Shown here: piece by piece, positions 7,810 to 14,684 of the stretch
Numbering within the stretch: the first letter of the stretch is position 1
Layout: the number at the start of each line of letters is the position of its first letter
From: an uncultured Parabacteroides sp.
GTDB taxonomy: Bacteria > Bacteroidota > Bacteroidia > Bacteroidales > Tannerellaceae
Direction of reading: 5' to 3'
Length of the DNA stretch: 16,626 nt
Assembly (NCBI GenBank): GCA_937890135.1
Contig: CALBYC010000180.1
Location: forward strand, 1 to 16,626
The notes under the pieces: generated by a model
What the model was told of the DNA's origin: nothing
The model's database searches: none
The model's input: the letters and a program-made list of their open reading frames with translations, nothing else
Made by a program: the position numbers and the translations under genes

Positions 7810-9381
7810 ATGGCATCAAGACTAAAACTGTATGTGACGGCATGGATGTGTTGCTTTCTGTTTCTCCCCGGCTTGTCGGCCCGGAAAACCTTCAAGGCGG
7901 ACACGGTGACGTTGATATCCTTCAACGACTTCCACGGGTATTTCGTCAAGGATGCGGCCGCGCCCGGGGCAAGCGCCCTGGTGCAGTCGGTGCTGGAAGA
8001 GAAAGCCGCTTCGCCGCATCCCTTCGTGGTGTCGGGCGGGGATAATTTCAGCGGAAGCTTCTTTTCCAGGATGACGAAAGGCGAGCCGCTGCCGGAGATG
8101 TTCCGTCTGATGGGAGTAACGGTCTCGGCCGTTGGCAACCACGAGTTCGACTGGGGAAAGGAATACTTGCAATCAAATTCGACAAAGGACATGACGTATG
8201 TCGCCGCCAATATCGAGGCGGAGTCCGAATGCGGGCAGTCCTGGCTCCCCGCGTACAAGATCCTCTCTTGCACCTTGAAGAACGGCGCGCCGTTCCGCAT
8301 CGCCTTCATCGGCCTGACGACGGTGGAGACGCAATACAAGACTTCGGCGGAGAACGTGGCGGGGCTGAGGTTCGTGCATCCGTATGCCGCGGCTGCCATC
8401 CAGCTGGCCTACCACCTGAAAAAAGAAGGGAAGATAGACATGGCCGTGCTGCTTTGCCATGTGGGGACGGACATGCGCGTGCCTGGCAGGTTCCAAGAAT
8501 GCGACACGAAAATGCTGCCTTACATGGAGGGCGTCAATGCCATCATCACCGCCCATTCGCATAAGGTCGTCCTGGACGAAATAAACGGCGTCCCGGTCAT
8601 TCAGGCCGGTTCTTACGGGCGTTACCTGGGGAAACTGCAATTCAAGGTCACGCCCGTGCGCAAGTCCGATGCTTTCCGGGTGGAGTATATCGGAGGGGAC
8701 ACCATTCCGGTTGACCGCGATAAGCGGCATGCCGGGATGGAAGAGTATGTCGAGAAGTACACGAGGCAATACCGTTTCGACGAAGTGCTGACCCGCGCCG
8801 AAGACGACATATTGCGCGACAGCCGCGCCTACTCGGTGATGGGCGGCCTGGTGACCGCTTCCTACGTGGCTTGCTTCAAGAAGAACATGCCGGCCGATTC
8901 CTGTTCGCTTCCTGTCATCGGGGTGAACCATGCCGGCGGCATCCGCAACGACCTGTACCGAGGCAGCATCGACCGCCTGGAGGCAGCCAATATCTTGCCC
9001 TTCGCCGGGCAAGTGGTGGCATACCGCTTCACCGGGAAGATGCTGAGGAAACTGTTGGATGACGGTTGGAACAACCCGAACGGCCGTTTGCAGGCGTGCT
9101 GCCTGGACGTTCGCATGAAGGGGAACACCGTATGCGCGGCCGAATACGTTGCCGGGGGGAAGGCCGTGGCGATCGGCGACGACGAGGAGTGCATCGTCGT
9201 GCTGGACGATTACATCACGGACGGGGGAGACCAGTACGACAGTTCGCTGTTTGTCCGTCCCGTGGTTTCTTTCAACAAAAAGGGGCTGGTGACGACCGAT
9301 GCCTTCATCGATTACCTGAAATCCAAACCGTCCATCCGTCGTTCGGATGTTCCGGCCGCACGCATCGTCAGGGTGGACTGA
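7810..9381 (+). CDS. Exported 5'-nucleotidase / 2',3'-cyclic phosphodiesterase family protein (UshA-like)
   Basis: Members are two-domain metallophosphatases that hydrolyse nucleotides, UDP-sugars or cyclic nucleotides outside the cytoplasm. The 523 residues begin with a likely signal peptide (positive SRLK, hydrophobic 8-22, cleavage near LSA-RK). The N-terminal calcineurin-like domain has all metal motifs: NDFHG (39-43), GGDNFSGS (76-83), GNHEFDWG (109-116), CHVGTD with H217, and AHSHK with H249 and H251. The C-terminal 5'-nucleotidase domain has GVNHAGGIRNDL (371-382), ILPFAGQVV and LDDYITDGGDQYDSSLF (465-481). Length is close to E. coli UshA (550). It lies 12 nt after the CstA-family gene, with a terminator downstream, suggesting a two-gene unit in which phosphate or nucleosides are released in the periplasm. 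Substrate specificity is not deducible, so no gene symbol is given. Confidence 0.92.
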   Translation: MASRLKLYVTAWMCCFLFLPGLSARKTFKADTVTLISFNDFHGYFVKDAAAPGASALVQSVLEEKAASPHPFVVSGGDNFSGSFFSRMTKGEPLPEMFRLMGVTVSAVGNHEFDWGKEYLQSNSTKDMTYVAANIEAESECGQSWLPAYKILSCTLKNGAPFRIAFIGLTTVETQYKTSAENVAGLRFVHPYAAAAIQLAYHLKKEGKIDMAVLLCHVGTDMRVPGRFQECDTKMLPYMEGVNAIITAHSHKVVLDEINGVPVIQAGSYGRYLGKLQFKVTPVRKSDAFRVEYIGGDTIPVDRDKRHAGMEEYVEKYTRQYRFDEVLTRAEDDILRDSRAYSVMGGLVTASYVACFKKNMPADSCSLPVIGVNHAGGIRNDLYRGSIDRLEAANILPFAGQVVAYRFTGKMLRKLLDDGWNNPNGRLQACCLDVRMKGNTVCAAEYVAGGKAVAIGDDEECIVVLDDYITDGGDQYDSSLFVRPVVSFNKKGLVTTDAFIDYLKSKPSIRRSDVPAARIVRVD

Positions 9382-9407
9382 AGCTCCGGTGGAATGAAAA
9401 TAAAAGT

Positions 9408-9441
9408 AAAGGGGGAACGTCGCATGCGGCGTTCCCCCTTT
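9408..9441. terminator. Bidirectional terminator between the nucleotidase gene and rpsO
   Basis: Perfect 12-bp arms AAAGGGGGAACG (9408-9419) and CGTTCCCCCTTT (9430-9441) flank a short centre that contains the self-complementary CGCATGCG. On the plus strand the hairpin runs into TTTGTCTT; on the minus strand it runs into TTTACTTTTATTTTC. It lies 27 nt after the nucleotidase stop and 46 nt beyond the rpsO stop, so it can end both convergent transcripts. Confidence 0.92.
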
Positions 9442-9487
9442 GTCTTACTTAGGTCCCTTTTCTATTACTTTTATATGAAGTACGGTG

Positions 9488-9757
9488 TTATTTCCTGATA
9501 CCTAATTCTTTGATGATGGAGCGGTATCTTTCGATGTCCACCTTGATCAAATAATCCAATAAACGGCGACGCTTACCAACCAGCATCTTCAAGGCACGTT
9601 CCGTGGCGAAATCCTTGTGGTTCACCTTCAAGTGCTCGGTCAGATGGGAGATACGGAAAGTGAACAACGCGATCTGGCTCTCGGGAGAACCCGTGTTCGT
9701 GGCAGACTTGCCATACTTTTCAAAAAGTTCTTTTTTCTTTGCTGAATCTAAATACAT
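9488..9757 (-). CDS. rpsO: 30S ribosomal protein S15
   Basis: S15 is a primary binder of the central domain of 16S rRNA and also forms part of a bridge to the large subunit. The 89-residue product has exactly the usual bacterial length and the family signatures: TNTGSPESQIALFTFRISHLTEHL (about 21-44), HKDFATERALKMLVGKRRRLLDYL (about 47-70) with the RNA-binding HKD and RRRLLDYL residues, and the ending YRSIIKELGIRK. The start ATG (complement of CAT at 9755-9757) is the only sensible one. It is the single minus-strand gene in the window, transcribed away from typA and towards the shared terminator. In many bacteria S15 represses its own translation through its leader; the leader here is short and AT-rich and I cannot see a recognisable pseudoknot. 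Confidence 0.99.
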   Translation of the reverse strand: MYLDSAKKKELFEKYGKSATNTGSPESQIALFTFRISHLTEHLKVNHKDFATERALKMLVGKRRRLLDYLIKVDIERYRSIIKELGIRK

Positions 9758-9802
9758 GATCCGATACTTTAATAAATTAATACTATGTTATTTAAGCGAC
9801 CG

Positions 9803-9832
9803 CAAAGATAGGCAATATTTTTTGATATACAA
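9803..9832 (-). promoter_or_regulatory. Bacteroidota-type promoter for rpsO
   Basis: Read on the minus strand, TTG (complement of CAA at 9830-9832) is followed after 19 nt by TATCTTTG (complement of 9803-9810), an exact match to the -7 consensus TAnnTTTG with the expected -33/-7 spacing. Transcription would start near 9796-9798 and leave a leader of about 40 nt, AT-rich and without a Shine-Dalgarno sequence, before the rpsO ATG. Confidence 0.82.
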
Positions 9833-9855
9833 TAATCGGGACGGAAAAAATTTTC

Positions 9856-9886
9856 TTGCATAACTTGAATAAATGTGCTACTTTTG
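9856..9886 (+). promoter_or_regulatory. Bacteroidota-type promoter for typA
   Basis: TTG at 9856-9858 is followed after 20 nt by TACTTTTG (9879-9886), an exact TAnnTTTG match at the expected spacing. A start a few bases downstream (about 9891-9894) would leave a leader of only about 15 nt before the typA ATG at 9908, with no Shine-Dalgarno sequence. The -33 elements of this promoter and the rpsO promoter are only about 23 nt apart, back to back. Confidence 0.82.
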
Positions 9887-9907
9887 CGCCCAATAAATTA
9901 GTCTTCA

Positions 9908-11713
9908 ATGCAAAAGATAAGAAACATCGCGATTATCGCGCACGTAGACCACGGGAAGACAACGCTCGTGGACAAGATGTTATTGGCTGGAAAGCTTTTC
10001 CGTGAAGGACAGGCTGAGCCGGATCAGTTCCTCGACAGCAACGATCTGGAACGCGAACGAGGCATAACCATCCTTTCCAAGAATGTGTCAATCAATTACA
10101 AAGGTTACAAGATAAATATCATTGACACTCCGGGGCACGCCGACTTCGGTGGAGAAGTTGAGCGCGTGTTGAACATGGCGGACGGCTGCCTGCTGCTGGT
10201 GGATGCTTTTGAAGGACCCATGCCGCAAACCCGCTTCGTGCTGCAAAAGGCCATCCAGATCGGGTTGAAGCCTATCGTCGTCATCAACAAGGTGGACAAG
10301 CCCAACTGCCGCCCTTCCGAGGTGCAGGAGATGGTTTTCGACCTGATGTTCAGCTTGGACGCCACCGAGGAGCAGCTGGATTTCCCTACCATATATGGTT
10401 CCGCTAAACAGGGATGGATGTCCGACGACTGGAAAAAGCCGACCACCGACATCACTGCTTTGCTCGATGCGATCATAAAGTATATCCCGGCACCCCAGAC
10501 ATTGGAAGGCGCTTCCCAGATGTTGATTACTTCGCTGGACTATTCGAAATATGTCGGGCGTATCGCTGTCGGACGTGTCCATCGCGGCGAACTGCGCGAG
10601 GGGCAGGACATCGTCCTCTGCAAGCGGGACGGGTCGCAGGTGAAATCCAAAATCAAGGAACTGGATGTCTTTGAAGGGCTGGGGCGCACGAAAGTGCAGT
10701 CTGTGCAGTCGGGCGACATTTGCGCCGTGGTCGGCATTGATGGCTTTGAAATCGGGGAAACGATAGCCGACGCTGCGGAACCGGAGGCTTTGCCTACCAT
10801 CGCCATCGACGAACCGACCATGTCCATGTTGTTTACCATCAACAATTCCCCGTTCTTCGGCAAGGAGGGCAAGTTCGTCACTTCCCGGCATATCCATGAG
10901 CGTCTGATGAAGGAGCTGGACAAGAACCTGGCGTTGCGCGTCAAGCCGACCGATTCCGCCGATTCTTGGCTGGTGTATGGCCGCGGCGTGCTGCATTTGT
11001 CCGTCCTGATAGAGACCATGCGGCGTGAAGGATACGAGTTGCAGGTAGGGCAGCCGCAGGTCATCATCAAGGAAATTGACGGGGTGAAGTGCGAACCGGT
11101 GGAGCAGTTGACAATCAACTTGCCCGAGGAGTGCTCCAGCCGCATCATCGACCTGGTGACGAAGCGCAAGGGCGAAATGACCATGATGGAGAGCAAGAAC
11201 GGTCGCATGCACTTGGAGTTCACCATCCCTTCCCGCGGCATCATCGGGTTGAGCAATGCCGCTTTGACCGCTTCCGCCGGTGAAGCCGTCATCGCCCACC
11301 GTTTCCTGGAATACCAGCCCTGGAAGGGGGAAATCGAACGCCGCACCAACGGCTCCATCATTGCCATGGAGACGGGCACGGCCTATGCTTATGCCTTGAA
11401 CAACCTGCAGTCCCGCGGACGTTTCTTCATCGCCCCGGGCGACGAGGTTTATGCCGGGCAGGTCGTCGGAGAACATACCAAAGAGAACGACTTGGTCGTG
11501 AACGTCACGAAGTCCAAGAAATTGACCAACATGCGTGCCTCCGGTTCGGATGAGAAGGTCTCCCTGGCCCCTCCCACCGTCTTCAGCCTCGAAGATGCGC
11601 TGGAATATATCAAAGCGGACGAATATGTCGAGATTACTCCGAACTCGATGAGGATGCGCAAGATAATCCTGGACGAGTTGGAGCGTAAACGCCAGAGCAG
11701 AACGCAGGCTTAA
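9908..11713 (+). CDS. typA: TypA/BipA ribosome-associated translational GTPase
   Basis: TypA/BipA is an EF-G-like GTPase that binds the 70S ribosome and supports 50S assembly and stress or low-temperature growth. The 601 residues match the family. The G domain is complete: P-loop AHVDHGKTT (11-19), switch I RERGITI (49-55), DTPGHADF (73-80) and NKVD (127-130), followed by GSAKQGW in the G5 region. Next come the beta-barrel domain (YVGRIAVGRVHRGELREGQDI), the EF-G-like domain III, and domain V with PSRGIIGLSNAALTASAGEA. The BipA-specific C-terminal domain follows, including the RGRFFIAPGDEVYAGQVVGEH and NVTKSKKLTNMRASGSDE segments. The ATG at 9908 directly precedes the conserved N-terminal IRNIAIIAHVDHG, so the start is secure. 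It has its own promoter just upstream and a terminator downstream, so it is probably monocistronic. Confidence 0.98.
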   Translation: MQKIRNIAIIAHVDHGKTTLVDKMLLAGKLFREGQAEPDQFLDSNDLERERGITILSKNVSINYKGYKINIIDTPGHADFGGEVERVLNMADGCLLLVDAFEGPMPQTRFVLQKAIQIGLKPIVVINKVDKPNCRPSEVQEMVFDLMFSLDATEEQLDFPTIYGSAKQGWMSDDWKKPTTDITALLDAIIKYIPAPQTLEGASQMLITSLDYSKYVGRIAVGRVHRGELREGQDIVLCKRDGSQVKSKIKELDVFEGLGRTKVQSVQSGDICAVVGIDGFEIGETIADAAEPEALPTIAIDEPTMSMLFTINNSPFFGKEGKFVTSRHIHERLMKELDKNLALRVKPTDSADSWLVYGRGVLHLSVLIETMRREGYELQVGQPQVIIKEIDGVKCEPVEQLTINLPEECSSRIIDLVTKRKGEMTMMESKNGRMHLEFTIPSRGIIGLSNAALTASAGEAVIAHRFLEYQPWKGEIERRTNGSIIAMETGTAYAYALNNLQSRGRFFIAPGDEVYAGQVVGEHTKENDLVVNVTKSKKLTNMRASGSDEKVSLAPPTVFSLEDALEYIKADEYVEITPNSMRMRKIILDELERKRQSRTQA

Positions 11714-11742
11714 TCGGATACGAAATATCAAGATTCATGTGG

Positions 11743-11779
11743 AGACGTGCCGGGGCGGAAGTTCCGGCACATCTTTTTT
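11743..11779 (+). terminator. Intrinsic terminator after typA
   Basis: GTGCCGG (11747-11753) pairs with CCGGCAC (11764-11770), with a few more outer pairs around one mismatch (A-G-A against T-C-T), followed by a run of six T (11774-11779). It begins about 30 nt after the typA stop. Its position inside the upstream extension of the next open frame argues that the extension is not translated. Confidence 0.85.
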
Positions 11780-11813
11780 AGGATGGATGGCGCGTTATAT
11801 CGACTCTTCTTTG

Positions 11814-11821
11814 TACTTTTG
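11814..11821 (+). promoter_or_regulatory. Likely -7 element of the cyclophilin/MATE unit
   Basis: TACTTTTG matches TAnnTTTG and lies between the typA terminator and the signal-peptide ATG at 11868. No TTG is present about 20 nt upstream (the nearest similar sequence is GTTATA), so the -33 box is weak or missing. A start near 11828 would leave a leader of about 40 nt. This supports the downstream start for the first prolyl isomerase. Confidence 0.55.
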
Positions 11822-11867
11822 TGCTTGCATCGGGAAATTTTTTATGACTATAGAATTAAAAAGGAAC

Positions 11868-12554
11868 ATGGCAAAACGATTCATTTATATCTTAGGGCTG
11901 CTTGTGGCGGCGACCGCTCTCTCGCTGGGCGAGGCAGGGGCGCAGGAGGAGAAGGAGACGTTGGTTTTGATCGAGACCAGCATGGGGAAAATCAAGGTGA
12001 AGCTGTATAACGACACGCCGCTCCACCGCGACAATTTCATCAAGAACGTGAAGGACCACCTCTATGACGGGCTTCTATTCCACCGCGTCATCAAGCAATT
12101 CATGATCCAGGGCGGCGACATCCATTCCAAGGACGCGCCCGCCGACAAGCATCTGGGGGATGGCGACCCCGACTACCGCATCCCGGCGGAGATCGTCTAC
12201 CCGAAGCATTACCACAAGGCAGGCGCCCTTTGCGCCGCCCGCACCGCCGACGAGGTGAATCCCGGGAAGGAATCCTCCGCGTCGCAGTTCTATATCGTCA
12301 CGGGGAAATTCTTTACCGGAATGGAACTGGACAAGATGGAGAAGGAGAAGGGCAGGAAATTCACCGACGAGGAACGCCATTCCTATATGCTGGAAGGAGG
12401 CCGTCCCGACTTGGACGGCTCGTACACGGTCTTCGGCGAGGTGGTCGACGGCATGAAGAACGTCTTCAAGATACAAATGGTGGAGACCAACGCGGAAGAC
12501 GACCGCCCTTTGAAGAATGTCAGAATCAAAACCATGAAAATAGTGGACAAATAA
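11868..12554 (+). CDS. Exported cyclophilin-type peptidyl-prolyl cis-trans isomerase
   Basis: Cyclophilins catalyse cis-trans isomerisation of Xaa-Pro bonds during folding. From ATG 11868 the 228-residue product has a clear signal peptide (AKR, hydrophobic 6-20, cleavage near AGA-QE), so it should act in the periplasm. No lipobox is seen. The catalytic core shows IETSMGKIKVKLY (35-47), FHRVIKQFMIQGGD (71-84, matching the Arg, Phe and Gln of CypA R55, F60 and Q63), SASQFYIVTG (137-146) and YTVFGEVVDGM (186-196). The frame is open upstream to ATG 11739, but that extension would cover the typA terminator and the -7 element and would bury the signal peptide, so I reject it. About 30 extra charged residues (150-178) lie between FYIVTG and YTVFGEV. 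A paralogue starts 20 nt downstream. Confidence 0.93.
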   Translation: MAKRFIYILGLLVAATALSLGEAGAQEEKETLVLIETSMGKIKVKLYNDTPLHRDNFIKNVKDHLYDGLLFHRVIKQFMIQGGDIHSKDAPADKHLGDGDPDYRIPAEIVYPKHYHKAGALCAARTADEVNPGKESSASQFYIVTGKFFTGMELDKMEKEKGRKFTDEERHSYMLEGGRPDLDGSYTVFGEVVDGMKNVFKIQMVETNAEDDRPLKNVRIKTMKIVDK

Positions 12555-12574
12555 TTTAAAATTCATTGCGACAA

Positions 12575-13330
12575 ATGAAAGAAACGATTGCAATCATGCA
12601 TACGTCCCTTGGGGACATTTCACTGAAATTATACAATGAAACGCCGCTCCACCGGGACAATTTCGTCAAACTGGTGAAGGAGGGCACTTACGACGGGCTG
12701 CTTTTCCACCGTGTCATCAAGGATTTCATGGTGCAGGGTGGCGACGTGACGTCCAAGGACGCCCCGATGAGCAAATCGCTGGGGGGGGGGGACTTGGGCT
12801 ATACCGTCCCCGCCGAGTTCGTCTACCCGAAGCATTTCCACAAGCGGGGCGCGCTCTGCGCCGCACGCACCGGCGACGAGGTCAACCCCGAAAGGGCCTC
12901 TTCTGCGTCCCAGTTCTACATCGTCACCGGGAAGAAATATTCGGAAGGCGAGCTGAAACAGATGGAGAAGCAACTCGAGAACCGGCTGAAACAGTCCATC
13001 TTCGCACGCCTGCAGGCGGAAAACAAGGCGAAGATCATGCAGCTGTACCGCAACGGGGAGAAGGATGAGCTGGCCGTCCTGCGTGACACGCTGGTAGGCA
13101 AGACGGAGCTGGAGGCCGAAAAGCGGAAAGGGGAAACCCGCCTCCCGGATGAATTGCGCGAGGCTTACATGACGGTCGGCGGCGTGCCGTTCCTGGACAA
13201 CCAATACACGGTCTACGGCGAAGTGGTGGAAGGGATGGACGTGGTGGACGCCATCCAGAAGGTGAAGACCAACAAGCAAGACCGCCCGCTGGAGAATGTC
13301 GTCATCAAGTCGGTGGAGCTGGTGGAATGA
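12575..13330 (+). CDS. Cytoplasmic cyclophilin-type peptidyl-prolyl isomerase with a helical insertion
   Basis: This is a second cyclophilin, clearly paralogous to the upstream gene: both share TSxGxIxxKLYNxTPLHRDNF, GLLFHRVIKxFMxQGGD, FVYPKHxHKxGALCAAR and SASQFYIVTGK. The product (251 residues from ATG 12575) lacks a signal peptide, so it is presumably cytoplasmic. The core motifs are FHRVIKDFMVQGGD (44-57), SASQFYIVTG (110-119) and YTVYGEVVEGM (211-221). Between the last two lies a long charged, probably helical insertion (about 122-197), roughly twice as long as in the exported paralogue. The frame also runs back to a TTG at 12566, but the ATG is preferred. An 11-G run (12781-12791) encodes L69-G72; loss of one G would end translation at 12956. 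The stop overlaps the MATE start (ATGA). Confidence 0.92.
   Translation: MKETIAIMHTSLGDISLKLYNETPLHRDNFVKLVKEGTYDGLLFHRVIKDFMVQGGDVTSKDAPMSKSLGGGDLGYTVPAEFVYPKHFHKRGALCAARTGDEVNPERASSASQFYIVTGKKYSEGELKQMEKQLENRLKQSIFARLQAENKAKIMQLYRNGEKDELAVLRDTLVGKTELEAEKRKGETRLPDELREAYMTVGGVPFLDNQYTVYGEVVEGMDVVDAIQKVKTNKQDRPLENVVIKSVELVE
12781..12791 (+). repeat. 11-G homopolymer inside the second cyclophilin gene
   Basis: Eleven consecutive G bases encode the end of Leu69 and Gly70-Gly72, then the first base of the Asp codon. The paralogous gene uses mixed codons at the same place (HLGDGD). It is the longest single-base run I see in the window and a plausible slippage site. Confidence 0.95.
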
Positions 13331-14670
13331 ACCATTACAAGGAGACGCTCCGCCTGGGCGCGCCCATCATGCTGGGGCAGCTGGGCATCATCGTCGTGGG
13401 CTTCGCCGACAATATCATGGTGGGGCACCACAGCGTGCAGGAGTTGGCGGCAGCCTCGTTTGTCAACAATTTCTTCAACCTCGCCTTTATCTGCGGGATG
13501 GGCTTTTCGTACGGATTGACGCCCGTAGTGGGCCGCCTGTACGCGCAGAAGCAGGAGCATGAGATAGGCGGTGTCCTGAAGAACAGCCTTTTCCTGAACG
13601 GGGCGGTGGGCGTGCTGCTAAGCTTGTGCATGCTCTTTTTGCTGTTCCATATCGACTGGCTCGGCCAGCCCGAGGAGCTGTATCCCTACATCTACCCCTA
13701 TTACACGTTGCAGCTCTTCTCGGTCGTTTTCGCCATGCTTTTCAACTCGTTCAAGCAGTTCAGCGACGGCACGACCGACACGTTCACCCCGATGTGCATC
13801 ATGTTGGCGGCGAACGTCGTGAACGTCATCGGGAATTACCTGCTGATATACGGCCATGCCGGTTTCCCTGAGATGGGACTGACGGGGGCGGGGATTTCCA
13901 CCCTGTTAAGCCGTGTCCTGACCTTGGTCGCCTTTGCCGCCCTGTTCGCCTTCCGGAAGAAATACGCCGCTTACTTGAAGGGTTTCCGCGAATCCGCGCT
14001 GAACAAGGCCGCGCTTTCCCGGTTGGCCCGGCTGGGTGTCCCCGTCGGTTTCCAGATGGGGGTGGAGTCCGCCTCGTTCAGCCTGAGCGTGATCATGATG
14101 GGATGGATAGGCAGCTCGGCCCTGGCGGCTTACCAGATAGGAATCGTCATCACGACGCTGGGCTTCATGATGTATTACGGGATAGGGGCGGCGGTCGCCA
14201 TACGCGTCAGCAACTTCTACGGGACGAATGACATGACGGGGATGAAGGAGGCGGCAAGGGCTGGGCTGAACATCATGCGGATGTCCATGGCCTTGTTTGT
14301 CTGCGCCCTCCTGCTTTTCCGCAAAGAGATAGGCTACCTCTTCACGTCGGACGAGGAAGTGGTGTCGATGGTCGCGCTGTTCGCCTGGCCCATCATGGCA
14401 TACCAGTTCGGCGACAGCCTGCAAATCCTGTACGCCAACGCCCTCCGGGGCATCACCTGCGTCAAATACATGGCCAAGGCGGCCTTGTTCTGCCATATAG
14501 GGCTGGCGCTGCCGATAGCCTACGTCTGCGGCTTCGTGTTCAAGTGGGGCGCATTGGGCGTATGGCTCGGGTTTCCCGTCAGCCTGACGACCCTGGGTGT
14601 CCTCCTGGGCATCCATTTCAACCGGAAAACGGATGAGCTGTGCGAGTGCCGGAAGAGTGAAAACAGATAA
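13327..14670 (+). CDS. MATE-family multidrug/toxic compound efflux transporter (NorM-like)
   Basis: MATE proteins export cationic drugs and metabolites in exchange for Na+ or H+ across the inner membrane. The 447 residues contain about twelve hydrophobic helices in two related halves and family-typical segments: LRLGAPIMLGQLGIIVVGFADNIMVGH at the N-terminus, GMGFSYGLTPVVGRLYAQ, the second-half start LARLGVPVGFQMGVESASF, and ALAAYQIGIVITTLGFMMYYGIGAAVAIRVSNFYG. Length agrees with the family (about 440-470). It ends in a short charged cytoplasmic tail (NRKTDELCECRKSENR). The ATG overlaps the stop of the upstream cyclophilin by 4 nt (ATGA), so translation is probably coupled; no Shine-Dalgarno sequence is obvious. 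The NorM-type subfamily is likely from these motifs, but substrate and coupling ion are not deducible. Confidence 0.94.
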   Translation: MNHYKETLRLGAPIMLGQLGIIVVGFADNIMVGHHSVQELAAASFVNNFFNLAFICGMGFSYGLTPVVGRLYAQKQEHEIGGVLKNSLFLNGAVGVLLSLCMLFLLFHIDWLGQPEELYPYIYPYYTLQLFSVVFAMLFNSFKQFSDGTTDTFTPMCIMLAANVVNVIGNYLLIYGHAGFPEMGLTGAGISTLLSRVLTLVAFAALFAFRKKYAAYLKGFRESALNKAALSRLARLGVPVGFQMGVESASFSLSVIMMGWIGSSALAAYQIGIVITTLGFMMYYGIGAAVAIRVSNFYGTNDMTGMKEAARAGLNIMRMSMALFVCALLLFRKEIGYLFTSDEEVVSMVALFAWPIMAYQFGDSLQILYANALRGITCVKYMAKAALFCHIGLALPIAYVCGFVFKWGALGVWLGFPVSLTTLGVLLGIHFNRKTDELCECRKSENR

Positions 14671-14680
14671 AAACAGATAA
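14661..14680 (+). repeat. Perfect 10-nt tandem duplication at the MATE stop
   Basis: AAACAGATAA occurs twice head to tail. The first copy contains the MATE stop codon (TAA 14668-14670) and the second lies in the 14-nt gap before the next ATG at 14685. It appears to be a small slippage duplication with no evident function. Confidence 0.85.
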
Positions 14681-14684
14681 AAAA

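Noticed and set aside
9758..9800. S15-type autoregulatory leader structure ahead of rpsO
   Set aside because: The leader is short and AT-rich; I could not find paired segments resembling known S15-binding pseudoknots or three-way junctions.
10088..11731. Long minus-strand open frame opposite typA (547 codons)
   Set aside because: It is antisense to the well-conserved typA and shows no family motif.
11739..11867. N-terminal extension of the first cyclophilin from ATG 11739
   Set aside because: It covers the typA terminator and a -7 element and would hide an obvious signal peptide starting at 11868.
12566..12574. TTG start for the second cyclophilin
   Set aside because: It adds only three residues, and ATG 12575 is the stronger codon and aligns with the paralogue's mature start.
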